This document shows, piece by piece, positions 9,114 through 17,889 of a stretch of DNA of 50,947 nt (its first letter is position 1; each line of letters starts with the position of its first letter). A program made the position numbers and the translations under genes. The DNA is from Hellea sp. (lineage in GTDB: Bacteria > Pseudomonadota > Alphaproteobacteria > Caulobacterales > Maricaulaceae). Under the pieces are notes generated by a model. That model was not told where the DNA came from. It worked only from the letters and a program-made list of their open reading frames with translations, and did no database searches. The stretch is taken from contig JABABK010000009.1 in NCBI GenBank assembly GCA_014238285.1, forward strand, positions 1 to 50,947, read 5' to 3'.

Positions 9114-10595
9114 TTATCTGACAACACCTATAATTGGGCCCATGGGCATGCCGGGATCATTTCGGCCTGATGACGGATCAAACATCCGGGAGACCACACC
9201 ATCGAGATAGAGAGCATTGGGCGCGTTTAGGTCATCTCTAAACAGGCGAGCAAACGTATGAAAGTTGACGGGTTCTTCGCTAATAGCAAAATAAACAGAC
9301 TCCCCATCGGCGCTGACACCAACGCCATTACGCCGTTTTTTTGACGTGGAATTTACGCGGAACTTCGGATGCAAATCGCCGTCTATCACCAGCATAGGTC
9401 CGGACTGCGTTGCTGATACAATATCCAAATCTTTTAGGGCAAAGGTTTTCGTTTCCATAACACCGATTGCGTCCTTTCCAATATAGAAAACACCATTGGG
9501 CAAAAGGCCAAAATTATCATTATTGGCTTTGGTTTGCAGGGATTGACGTTGATCCCCATTTTCTAGGTAATACCCAACCGGTTTGCGGTCCGCGTGATAC
9601 ATGCCGCCATTCATGGCAAATCCGAGTGTCTGATTTTCTGATTTAAGATGCTCAGCCAAAGTTTTAAAATTTCCAAATGGAGCCTCTCCACCGCCGCCCC
9701 AAAACAAGCGAATATCTTCACTGGCATCAAACGTACAAACCGTAAACTCAGCGCCGTCGAAATCCTTGGACGCGCAATTTTTATGTCCAGTCGTTCCAAT
9801 AATCCGCGTCTCGCCTCTAACGGAGAAATAATCCGCGCCGGATGCTTTTAAATCAGCTGGGACTTTAAGGGGAACGTGAATGCCAACAGACTCCTCTACA
9901 TTCATAAATTTCAGAATATCTTGACCATAAGGATAGAGAAAAATCCAGTAGGGCGGAAAAGCCAGATTGGTGGTCTGGTCCTGCCAATACTCTTGATAAG
10001 ACACATAATGGGACGGATTAATATCGGCGTCTCCCATATGCGCGATCGTTACGCCGTCATTGAGTTTGACGCGGTAAACTAGGTTTTCCACATCAGCTCG
10101 CTGCGGCCAACCACTATGGGGAATACGCACGGCGCTAGCCTCTATATCGCCGATCACAAAACTCTGAGGCGCGCCGCCAAATTCCAACGCCATAGATGTT
10201 ATTCGTAGTAGGAAATCATCGCTCCAACCCTTCGCGCTTTGCATCATATCTAGGCCCTGTTCTGGTAGAACAAGACGAGTCTCAGCTCTCGCCGCCATAA
10301 AACTATTCATGGCATCTGCCGAGAAATGGTCCCGGTGGGCGTGACTGATAAAAACGGCATCCACACCGTCAAAAGGCGGCGTTCCGGCCATAATAGCCTC
10401 GCGATCTTTTTGGGATACCTCAGGATAAGTTCCGAACCCTGTCAACGGCAGAGGGTCAAACAAAACTTTGATATCCTCCGCGGTCACCATAACGGCTTCA
10501 TTGGCGATATAGCGCGCTTCACCTTGACCGTCATGAGCATTAGATAAGCTTGTGCCTGAAACGAAAAATAGAAGGCTTATAATGAGGCGTAACAT
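9114..10595 (-). CDS. Exported fusion of MBL-fold hydrolase and phosphodiester glycosidase
   Basis: 493 residues. A signal peptide (1-20, cleavage after SNA) precedes a metallo-beta-lactamase-fold domain (about 25-260) with H85-x-H87-x-D89-H90 (HAHRDH) and a later GDAD. From about 268 on it is an NAGPA/DUF2233 domain: FAMNGGMY, PNGVFY, TQSGPMLVIDG, KRRNGVGV and NALYLDGVVSRMF are all recognisable. NAGPA domains cleave phosphodiester-linked sugars. Both domains are usually separate proteins, so this is a periplasmic two-enzyme fusion. The gene lies 22 nt after htpX and 23 nt before the acyltransferase gene. Confidence 0.85.
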   Translation of the reverse strand: MLRLIISLLFFVSGTSLSNAHDGQGEARYIANEAVMVTAEDIKVLFDPLPLTGFGTYPEVSQKDREAIMAGTPPFDGVDAVFISHAHRDHFSADAMNSFMAARAETRLVLPEQGLDMMQSAKGWSDDFLLRITSMALEFGGAPQSFVIGDIEASAVRIPHSGWPQRADVENLVYRVKLNDGVTIAHMGDADINPSHYVSYQEYWQDQTTNLAFPPYWIFLYPYGQDILKFMNVEESVGIHVPLKVPADLKASGADYFSVRGETRIIGTTGHKNCASKDFDGAEFTVCTFDASEDIRLFWGGGGEAPFGNFKTLAEHLKSENQTLGFAMNGGMYHADRKPVGYYLENGDQRQSLQTKANNDNFGLLPNGVFYIGKDAIGVMETKTFALKDLDIVSATQSGPMLVIDGDLHPKFRVNSTSKKRRNGVGVSADGESVYFAISEEPVNFHTFARLFRDDLNAPNALYLDGVVSRMFDPSSGRNDPGMPMGPIIGVVR

Positions 10596-10617
10596 TAACT
10601 AGGAATAAGCTTTGAAT

Positions 10618-11475
10618 TTATTGTGAATTTCGGAGCGCCGCAATCCGGTCATCCAGCGGCGGATGGGTCGCCATTAAGCCGCTTAGTTTTTTACTAGATA
10701 TACCAAAAGCCGAAAGGCTTTCGGGTAGCGCGTCATCGCCGCCTGAAGGTACAGGATTTTTAAGCCGTTCCAAAGCGCGCGCCATAGCATCCGTTGTTGT
10801 TAGGTTTGCGCCGGCTTCATCGGCGCGAAATTCGCGGCGGCGAGAAAACCACATCACGATCATGGATGCCAAAAATCCAAACAGAGCCTGAAACACCCAT
10901 GAGGTCAATCGGTAGCCGACCATGCCCATTGCCCTATTCCTGGATGCGCCTGCAATAGCGCTAGCGGCAATCCGTGAAAAGAACAAAACGAAGGTATTGG
11001 TTATACCCTGAATCATCGTCAGGGTAATCATGTCTCCATTGGCCACATGTCCGATTTCATGGGCTAGAACCGCATCAACTTCATCGCGGGGGAAATTATT
11101 GAGAAGCCCTGTACTGACGGCCACCAAGGATTTGTTCTTATTCCAACCTGTGGCAAAGGCATTGGGCTGGGGCGAATTAAAAATGCCGATCTCCGGCATG
11201 CCAATGCCTGATTTTTCAGCAAAGCCTTGAACACTTTCAAAAAGCCAACGCTCTGTGTCATTGCTAGGCGTTTCAATAAGCTGCGTCCCGCTAGAGCGTT
11301 TCGCCATAGTCTTGGATAGAAAGAGAGAGACAAGCGAGCCGCCAAATCCGAAAACGGCGCAAAAGAAAAGCATGCCCATAGTGCTGCCTTGATCGAGTCC
11401 TAAAAGGCTCATGATGACACCCGCCACCATTAAAACGGCAAAGTTAGTCGCCAGCATTAGTCCAACACGCATCAT
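10618..11475 (-). CDS. htpX: Membrane zinc metalloprotease HtpX
   Basis: 285 residues, the normal HtpX length. The zinc motif H139-E-x-x-H143 (LAHEIGHVANGD) is intact, two N-terminal membrane helices (about 5-25 and 33-55) are present, and the family ends (MMRVGLMLATN; THPPLDDRIAAL) are seen. HtpX degrades misfolded inner-membrane proteins. The start at 11475 is preferred over an upstream in-frame start at 11532 because a GGAG site lies 7 nt before it and the family begins MMRVGL. It is followed closely by the MBL/glycosidase gene. Confidence 0.95.
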   Translation of the reverse strand: MMRVGLMLATNFAVLMVAGVIMSLLGLDQGSTMGMLFFCAVFGFGGSLVSLFLSKTMAKRSSGTQLIETPSNDTERWLFESVQGFAEKSGIGMPEIGIFNSPQPNAFATGWNKNKSLVAVSTGLLNNFPRDEVDAVLAHEIGHVANGDMITLTMIQGITNTFVLFFSRIAASAIAGASRNRAMGMVGYRLTSWVFQALFGFLASMIVMWFSRRREFRADEAGANLTTTDAMARALERLKNPVPSGGDDALPESLSAFGISSKKLSGLMATHPPLDDRIAALRNSQ

Positions 11476-11567
11476 AGCTTTTCTCCAATAAGTCCCATCG
11501 GAGATATTAGGGCAATCAAACGCTCGGCGCAATCGCGCGACGCACTTGCTAGACTTTCATTTCAGTC

Positions 11568-12452
11568 CTAAAGACAAAACCCGTCGCCTTCATCATCGGG
11601 AAGTTTTTCAATGAACGCCAAAACATCGGCTTTGGTTGTGCCTTGATGATCAAAGTGACGAGAGAATTGCTTTACCACATCGACATGATTTGTATCTGGG
11701 TAAATATTGACGTTAGCAACATCGCGCCCGGCAAGAGCTTGGCCAAGTATCGATGCATTTTCAGGACGCACCGATGTGTCGGCTTCTCCGTTAATCAATA
11801 AGATAGGCGGCAATTCACGATCCGCAAGCTGAAGCGCTCCATCATTACCAGAAAAACGATCTGGGAAAATTGAAATCGTCGGTTCTTTCTCTGCCGGGAG
11901 CCCGCCAGTCGGACTCGCGAGGCTAACAATGCCTTTAACGGAATGGCACATAGAAATTCCGGCCTTATCGAGATGACCTGGCCGAAAGCCCATCATCAGA
12001 GCATTATAAGCGCCAGCAGAATGACCGATTAAAACCATATATCGGTTTGGGTGTTTTTTATGCACGGCCGCAATAGCATTTGCCGTATCATCCAAAAACG
12101 CCGGGAATTTCACTTCCGGAAAAAACCGGTAATTTGGCAGGGCAACATCATAGCCTTCTGAGGTCAGGCCTTCAGCGACAAATTTATACATTTTCTTGTC
12201 GCCTCGTGTCCAGCCACCGCCATGAACGAATACCAGTAAGGGCTTAGCATCGTCGCCGTTAGCCGCCTCATAAAAGTCAAATCGGTGACGGTCATGATCA
12301 CCGTAAACAATGTCTTTCTCGACCGTGAAGGATTTAGACGGCGTAATCGCATTTATGAGCGCCGCCCCTCCACTTTCAGTCCGCAACATGAAGAATATTA
12401 CAATGCCCATCAGCAAAAGTAAAAATAAGATAAGTTTCAACATTTGGCGCAT
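11568..12452 (-). CDS. Membrane-anchored alpha/beta hydrolase (esterase-like)
   Basis: 294 residues. An N-terminal membrane helix (about 5-24) is followed by an alpha/beta-hydrolase domain: oxyanion motif HGGGW at 77-81, nucleophile elbow GHSAG with Ser145, an acid in NGEADTSV and a His in DTNHVDVV. This arrangement matches the BD-FAE/carboxylesterase branch. The catalytic triad is complete, so it should be active on a small ester in the periplasm or at the membrane. The C-terminus ends in Cys-Leu. Ninety-two nt separate it from htpX downstream on the same strand. Confidence 0.8.
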   Translation of the reverse strand: MRQMLKLILFLLLLMGIVIFFMLRTESGGAALINAITPSKSFTVEKDIVYGDHDRHRFDFYEAANGDDAKPLLVFVHGGGWTRGDKKMYKFVAEGLTSEGYDVALPNYRFFPEVKFPAFLDDTANAIAAVHKKHPNRYMVLIGHSAGAYNALMMGFRPGHLDKAGISMCHSVKGIVSLASPTGGLPAEKEPTISIFPDRFSGNDGALQLADRELPPILLINGEADTSVRPENASILGQALAGRDVANVNIYPDTNHVDVVKQFSRHFDHQGTTKADVLAFIEKLPDDEGDGFCL

Positions 12453-12513
12453 TCGCTCCCCCTTAGGTTCACAAGAAGTTTAGATATTTTCGGCTAAATT
12501 TAAAGGACTTTTT

Positions 12514-13680
12514 CTAGCAACAAGAACTGCCTTGTGACGGGTCCGTTGTAAGCTTAGGAGCGCCCTGCTTGGTTTCCTGAGGATCACGGCGACGAACCCC
12601 ACAATCAGAGGCTGGCCACTCAATCCGATCCGTTACGACAACTGATGGTTCAATCGGAATAAACATATCGGCGTAAGGCTCTTTTTGCATCAGATTGAAA
12701 GTCTTTTCACACACGGCTGAGCGTTCACCGCGCGCGAATACATGTCCATCATCATCCTGCACATTGCGCCACGGGCCTTTATAAATAAGTGCCTGATTTT
12801 TCTCAAGGCACTCACCTTGCTTGCCTTTATAGGCCAAGTAAGTTGCCGAGCGATATTCAATGCCCTCAACTATTTGCCAAGGTTCAAGCTCTAACTTATC
12901 AACGGTGATGCCGTGAAAACCAGCGTCTTCGAGGGCGACAACAAAATCAGTTTCCGTCAGCGCGCCAGAAATACAGCCTGACCATAGACGAGCATCATTT
13001 TTCAGCTCTTCCGGACTATCTTCATCAGAGACAATATCAGAGACAGCGACACGGCCGCCAACTTTAAGCACTCGGAACATTTCAGAAAACAGCTGTTTCT
13101 TTTTAGAATCCGACACGAGGTTTAAAACACAATTAGAGACGATCACATCCACGCTATTATCCGGGATCATGGTCATTTCAGATTTAAGGCGCAAAATCTC
13201 CGCTTCCATATTTTCAAGATCAGACGCAGACTTTACTGGGTTTTTCGCAAGCCACTTATTCAAATCGTCATGATCAAGCATAAGGTCTTCAATATGGCCA
13301 CGGCGAAATTCAACATTGGCGTAACCAACAGCGTCCGCGATCACAGGCGCGTTTTCCCGGGCCAAATCCAGCATCTCATCGGTCATATCGACGCCGATGA
13401 CTTTGCCTTTTGCGCCGACAATTTGGGAGGCTATAAAGCAAATTTTTCCGCCGCCTGAACCAAGGTCCAAGACAACTTCGCCTTCGCGCACATAGCGAGA
13501 TGGATCACCGCAACCATAGTCACGGTCCAGGACTTCTTGCGGAATGATCTTAAGGTATTGCGGGTCGTAATCGATCGGGCAGCACAAAGCGGCCTCGACA
13601 GCCTGCGCGCCAGCCCCGTAACGATCCTGAACACTATCGCGAACATCAGCATTGGTGCTGTGAAAATCTAAATCATCCAT
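12514..13680 (-). CDS. ArsM-like SAM-dependent methyltransferase
   Basis: 388 residues. The SAM motif VLDLGSGGGKICF is followed by VIGVDMTDEML. Three Cys positions typical of arsenite methyltransferases are recognisable: DYGCG before the SAM motif, SNCVLN in the middle and GCISGALTE further on. A C-terminal extension of about 90 residues ends in SSCC. ArsM methylates trivalent arsenic; here there is no arsR, arsB or arsC nearby, so arsenic as substrate is a family inference. The upstream CCPIDYDPQYL block suggests a sub-branch with its own role. ATG at 13680 is chosen over a TTG two codons upstream. Confidence 0.75.
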   Translation of the reverse strand: MDDLDFHSTNADVRDSVQDRYGAGAQAVEAALCCPIDYDPQYLKIIPQEVLDRDYGCGDPSRYVREGEVVLDLGSGGGKICFIASQIVGAKGKVIGVDMTDEMLDLARENAPVIADAVGYANVEFRRGHIEDLMLDHDDLNKWLAKNPVKSASDLENMEAEILRLKSEMTMIPDNSVDVIVSNCVLNLVSDSKKKQLFSEMFRVLKVGGRVAVSDIVSDEDSPEELKNDARLWSGCISGALTETDFVVALEDAGFHGITVDKLELEPWQIVEGIEYRSATYLAYKGKQGECLEKNQALIYKGPWRNVQDDDGHVFARGERSAVCEKTFNLMQKEPYADMFIPIEPSVVVTDRIEWPASDCGVRRRDPQETKQGAPKLTTDPSQGSSCC

Positions 13681-13772
13681 AGTCAATCTTTCTTAATTTC
13701 ACGCAATTTAACAAATAGGCTTGTCTTATCAAGTCACTGGTTTGACAAGTGACAGTTTTGTGATGAAGTCTA

Positions 13773-15221
13773 TTATTTCATAGTGTTTTGCTTTTTAACC
13801 CATAAAATATTCCGGCTTTTACCAAAATGATGAGCTTCTACACTTTCCATATCATAGCCTAGAGTCTCAAGTAAGGTTACTGCCTCATCAATCATGACCT
13901 GATCTCTTTTGGGTAATAACAGCCCCGCTGCGATCACAGGGCAGTCGCCTTGAACCTTGCTTGTCGCGTCTCTCAAGTCGAATATTTTTGGCTGACTAGA
14001 AAACCCGCTTTGCTCAAAATTAAGAATACGATTCGTCGCAAACTTAAAAAATTCTGCAGGTTTTGATGGACGGTAATAGGCAAGTATTTCAGAACTTTCA
14101 CAAACAATTCCATAGCTCGCGATCAGATCATGCAAGTCTCCCAGCTTTTCTTTATTCTTTAAATACTCTCCAAGGAATAAAACGGGCATTACCGCTGTCA
14201 CCCATGGCAGGTACTTCATAAACTTATGCTCTATATTTGCACAATGGTCCGCCAAAATGAAAAGGATTGCGGGCATAATCACAATGAAAGCCCGCTCTTT
14301 GACCATATCGACCCAGGCAAGGTGGATTGTAAAGCCAATGCAAACGGTCAAAATTGCAGCATAGAGCAAAGTCCGATAGACGGGCTCTTTGCCTCGCACA
14401 GCAGCGATTAATCCGCCAAACCCTAAAAATGTGAATAATGGATTTGAGCCAAATGTCTTTACAATCAAACCCCGTAAAAACTGATGAGCCGCCGTTTGAA
14501 AGTCTGCCCAAAAAGAAGCATCAGTCGCCATTGACTCTGGGTTCATACGAGGAAGGCTATAATTGAGCCACAACGCTAATGGCAAAAGACTAAGACAGGA
14601 CATAACCCCCATAACCGCAAAACGAAAAAATGATCCCTGCCTCAAATGAGTTAGCCCGATAACCAGTCCAAGACTAGCAACCCAAAGCGCTGAAAAATAA
14701 TGTGTCAAAGATAAAAGCGCCCCAGCGATCAACCATATCACCCATACGCTTTTACTTGGTTTATTCTCTAGAAGTTTCGGTGTCAAAAAAACCGTTATCG
14801 AAGCAAGAACAAAATTTAATACATAAGGCCTGATCTCTGTGGCGAAATATATCACCCACCAAGACCCCAGGCTCATGAGCATAAAAACCCATACAGTTCT
14901 TTTTTTATCGGCAGGCGTTAAACGATTGATAACTGCGCCGCCGACCAAAAGAAATAGCAATGATAAAAACTTTTGCGCGACGGGGTGCGCGAAGACATGT
15001 GTCCAAAGCCAAAGTAAAAAATGATAGGCAGGCGGGTGCACAGCATGCCCCCATCGTAAATCAACAAGATAAGCTAGGCTCTTGGTCACATCCCCATGAT
15101 ACATCGTAAAATATTCATCGCGCCAAAGAGGTTTAAAAACCATGGCGACAAACATAATGATGACAGGCACACACGTGGCTAGCGCCAACTTTTTAATGTC
15201 AATACGATCTGATTGATCCAT
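13773..15221 (-). CDS. GT-C fold membrane glycosyltransferase (family 39-like)
   Basis: 482 residues with about ten membrane segments up to residue 350 and a soluble C-terminal tail. WRDEYFTMYH, near residue 33, carries the acidic pair of the first periplasmic loop of GT-C/PMT (GT39) enzymes, and WGHAVHPPAYHFLLWLW is the following family block. Such enzymes move a sugar from a polyprenyl-phosphate donor to a lipid or protein at the outer face of the inner membrane. Acceptor and donor are unknown. It reads away from the divergent phosphatase gene at 15322. Confidence 0.75.
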   Translation of the reverse strand: MDQSDRIDIKKLALATCVPVIIMFVAMVFKPLWRDEYFTMYHGDVTKSLAYLVDLRWGHAVHPPAYHFLLWLWTHVFAHPVAQKFLSLLFLLVGGAVINRLTPADKKRTVWVFMLMSLGSWWVIYFATEIRPYVLNFVLASITVFLTPKLLENKPSKSVWVIWLIAGALLSLTHYFSALWVASLGLVIGLTHLRQGSFFRFAVMGVMSCLSLLPLALWLNYSLPRMNPESMATDASFWADFQTAAHQFLRGLIVKTFGSNPLFTFLGFGGLIAAVRGKEPVYRTLLYAAILTVCIGFTIHLAWVDMVKERAFIVIMPAILFILADHCANIEHKFMKYLPWVTAVMPVLFLGEYLKNKEKLGDLHDLIASYGIVCESSEILAYYRPSKPAEFFKFATNRILNFEQSGFSSQPKIFDLRDATSKVQGDCPVIAAGLLLPKRDQVMIDEAVTLLETLGYDMESVEAHHFGKSRNILWVKKQNTMK

Positions 15222-15321
15222 GGCATAATACCTAGGTTTAGAAAAATAGCTGATAGGCTAGAAAAAACTGTCAATCAATATAGATATTATCAAATATCAA
15301 CCCAACAATATGGAACCTTAG

Positions 15322-15738
15322 ATGAAAAAACTATCGGATAAAGTATTCGTCGCAGGCCAAATCAACCTAGAAGACTTCGATGCTATAACTGACCTTGGTA
15401 TTAAAACCATTATCAATAACCGTCCCGACGACGAAGCGCGCCATCAACCCAAAACGGCTGAATTGGCAGAGGCAGCAAAAGCTCACAACATTTCTTTTCA
15501 TGACATACCAATTGCGGGTGGGTTTTCCCTTGGACAGATCAAAGCCTGCCGCGAAATCTTAGACAATATCGAAGCACCGACCCTAATGTTTTGTGCCTCC
15601 GGTACACGCTCTTCCCTGCTTTGGGCTTTGGTGCAGGTCGATAATATAAGCACAGAAGACATTTTAGCTGCGACCGCATCTGCTGGTTATGATTTTCGCG
15701 CTTATGCAACAATGCTCGAAAGCGCACGCCAGACTTAA
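15322..15738 (+). CDS. TIGR01244/DUF442 (beta-lactamase-hydrolase-like) phosphatase-fold protein
   Basis: 138 residues, full length for the family. The active-site loop C91-A-S-G-T-R96 (FCASGTRSSLLWAL) and N-terminal VFVAGQI...GIKTIINNRPDDE are typical of the BLH domain, a dual-specificity-phosphatase-like fold annotated as sulphur transferase or phosphatase. The catalytic Cys and Arg are present. It begins a plus-strand run that continues with the aminotransferase gene after a 100-nt gap. Confidence 0.85.
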   Translation: MKKLSDKVFVAGQINLEDFDAITDLGIKTIINNRPDDEARHQPKTAELAEAAKAHNISFHDIPIAGGFSLGQIKACREILDNIEAPTLMFCASGTRSSLLWALVQVDNISTEDILAATASAGYDFRAYATMLESARQT

Positions 15739-15839
15739 CCTCTCTATCAACATAATTGCGTTTGCGACGTGAATTAAGAATTTATTTTCTACACATTTGC
15801 TCTAATCAATTGGAAACAGTTTTTGAAGAGAGCCAGCCC

Positions 15840-16745
15840 ATGTCCTTTGGTACACATTCCTATGTTCCTGATCCGCGCAATAAAGATGTTCTGATCAACC
15901 TCAATGGTGAGCTTGTCCCGCGCGAATTAGCAACGGTCTCTGTCTTTGACGCTGGATTTATGATGGGCGACGGGGTCTGGGAAGGTCTTCGCGTGCATCA
16001 TGGCAAAATCGCGTTCTGGCCCGAACATGCGGCGCGGCTAAAAACTGGCCTTATGGCGCTTGATATGGATCTGGGCATTTCTTTTGAAGCGCTTTATCAA
16101 CGCATTATGGAAACCCTCAAAGCCAATAATATGAGCGACGGTGTTCATATTCGTCTTATGGTCACGCGCGGCCCGAAATCGACGCCGTATCAAGACCCCC
16201 GCGTTGCCATAGGCCTCGCCACGATCGTTATCGCCGCTGAATATAAACGGGCCGATCCACAGACAGCTATCAATGCTTCGCGGCTCTATACGGTTCATGT
16301 CCGCAGAGGCCGCCCCGACGTTCAAGACCCGGGCCTGAACTCGCACTCAAAAATCAACTGCATTACCGCCTGTATTCAGGCCATCAAAGCCGGCGCAGAT
16401 GAAGCGCTCATGCTCGACCCGCAAGGCTTTGTCGCGACGTGTAACTCGACACATTTTTTCATCGTCCGAAATGGCGAAGTTTGGACATCCTCCGGTGATT
16501 ATTGTCTCGGCGGGATTACGCGCCTCAAAGTGATCGAGCTATGCAAGGCCAACAATATTCCAATCTTTGAAAAGAACTTCCGGCTTATGGATTGCTACAG
16601 CGCTGACGAGTCGTTCACCACAGGTACATTTGCAGGCTTGGCGCCCGTCGGCGAAATCGATGGGCGTATGATTGGCAATGGCAAACGCGGTCCGCTGACC
16701 GAGCGCATGCAAAACATTTATCTGGATATGATCAAGAGGTCATAA
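15840..16745 (+). CDS. Class IV aminotransferase (BCAT/DAAT-like), sulfotransferase-associated subtype
   Basis: 301 residues from the ATG at 15840; a longer frame to 15756 is open but lacks a good start. Fold type IV features include VSVFDAGFMMGDGVWEGLRV and the probable PLP-binding Lys171 in SHSKINC. The usual G-x-V-x-E-x4-N-x-F block, whose Glu contacts the PLP ring nitrogen, reads GFVATCNSTHFF here: Glu is Thr200 and Asn is His205. This may be a subfamily trait or mean altered chemistry. The next gene, a sulfotransferase-like P-loop protein, starts 3 nt after the stop. A joint role is likely but the substrate is unknown. Confidence 0.8.
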   Translation: MSFGTHSYVPDPRNKDVLINLNGELVPRELATVSVFDAGFMMGDGVWEGLRVHHGKIAFWPEHAARLKTGLMALDMDLGISFEALYQRIMETLKANNMSDGVHIRLMVTRGPKSTPYQDPRVAIGLATIVIAAEYKRADPQTAINASRLYTVHVRRGRPDVQDPGLNSHSKINCITACIQAIKAGADEALMLDPQGFVATCNSTHFFIVRNGEVWTSSGDYCLGGITRLKVIELCKANNIPIFEKNFRLMDCYSADESFTTGTFAGLAPVGEIDGRMIGNGKRGPLTERMQNIYLDMIKRS

Positions 16746-16748
16746 CCC

Positions 16749-17495
16749 ATGGCGCTCCCGAATGGCCAAAAACATAAAGTCATCTGTATGTGGTCAGGCC
16801 CGCGCAATCTCTCGACCGCTATGATGCGATCTTTCGAGAACCGCGTCGATACCGTAGTCTGGGATGAGCCTTTTTTTGCGCCGTGGCTCTTTGCAACCGG
16901 CAAGGACCATCCCGGCCGCAAAGAGACTTTAGAGCGCCATGAAATCAACCCTACAAAAATAGCGCAAGAATGCCTCGTGGCTCCATCCGGCGGCGAAAGT
17001 TTCTACCTACAAAAACATATGCCGCATCATATGGAAAATGACTTCCCGCTGGAATGGACAAAGCACTGCCAACATTTCTTTTTGCTCCGTCGTCCAGACG
17101 CCGTCATTGCGTCTTACGCTAAAGGTCGAACCGAATTCGTCATCGAGGACATTGGCTTTTTACAACAAATCAAACTCTATGATAAACTAGTCGCTGAGGG
17201 CCATAATGTGCCCATCATTGATAGCGATGATATATTGGCCAATCCAGAAGCCATGCTGATCGCGCTTTGCAAGACGCTGAATATGCCCTTCGACCCTGCC
17301 ATGCTTAACTGGCCCGCAGGCCCGCGCGATACTGACGGCGCATGGGCGCCCTATTGGTATAAGTCGGTTGAATCCTCAACGGGTTTTACAGGACGTCGCC
17401 AAGAGCCGCCTGTTGTGCCAAAGCTCTATCAGGAAATGGCAGAGCAATGCCGTCCGGCTTATGATGCTCTTTTAGCCTTAAGTATTAAGCATTAA
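16749..17495 (+). CDS. Sulfotransferase-like P-loop protein paired with aminotransferase
   Basis: 248 residues, cytoplasmic. The N-terminal MWSGPRNLSTAMMRSF is a PAPS-type phosphate-binding loop (5'-PSB), and the central FFLLRRPDAVIASYAKG resembles the 3'-phosphate-binding block with the conserved Arg and Ser. It starts 3 nt behind the class IV aminotransferase, so the two are translated together. Some plant branched-chain-aminotransferase-like proteins appear to fuse related domains, which supports a shared pathway. The sulfate acceptor is unknown, and a kinase-like or nucleotide-binding role cannot be excluded. Confidence 0.75.
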   Translation: MALPNGQKHKVICMWSGPRNLSTAMMRSFENRVDTVVWDEPFFAPWLFATGKDHPGRKETLERHEINPTKIAQECLVAPSGGESFYLQKHMPHHMENDFPLEWTKHCQHFFLLRRPDAVIASYAKGRTEFVIEDIGFLQQIKLYDKLVAEGHNVPIIDSDDILANPEAMLIALCKTLNMPFDPAMLNWPAGPRDTDGAWAPYWYKSVESSTGFTGRRQEPPVVPKLYQEMAEQCRPAYDALLALSIKH

Positions 17496-17568
17496 ACTGA
17501 AACGACGTGACCTCAATCACGGGTAGCGACTAAGGCAATGTGCTATGATCTTCATAAAGAGGTGCGCT

Positions 17569-17880
17569 ATGTCTAAACTAATTACATCAATTTTCATTTG
17601 TTCAGTTTTGTCACTGTCAAGCTGTACAACCCAGCATATTTACAACATGCCAGACGCCGCGCCCGAAGGTGATTTCAAATATATAAAGGCCAAAGCGGAA
17701 ACGTTTAAAGGCGGAAAAAATCTTCAAAACTTTGATTGCGACAGCAACAAAATCAAAACGATTCAGATTGACCAAAATCTTGGGCAAACACTTTTTACCG
17801 TCATTACGCTTGGCACAGTTTGGACGCTGGATGTCACATATGAATGTGCGAAAGTCGAATCCGAAGACGGTGAAATGTAG
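17569..17880 (+). CDS. Small lipoprotein of unknown function
   Basis: 103 residues from the ATG at 17569, which has a GAGGTG ribosome site 4-5 nt upstream. A signal peptide ends in LSLSSC (lipobox). The mature part has one further pair of Cys (FDC and YEC) that may form a disulphide, and a hydrophobic stretch TLFTVITLGTVWTLDV that could be a beta-hairpin or weak membrane segment. No family recognised. The FAD-oxidase gene follows after 9 nt, so the two probably share a transcript. Confidence 0.65.
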   Translation: MSKLITSIFICSVLSLSSCTTQHIYNMPDAAPEGDFKYIKAKAETFKGGKNLQNFDCDSNKIKTIQIDQNLGQTLFTVITLGTVWTLDVTYECAKVESEDGEM

Positions 17881-17889
17881 GAGATAGTT

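Noticed and set aside
13690-13772. Terminator between the glycosyltransferase and methyltransferase genes
   Set aside because: Only 5-bp GTCAC/GTGAC arms with a long loop and no T-run.
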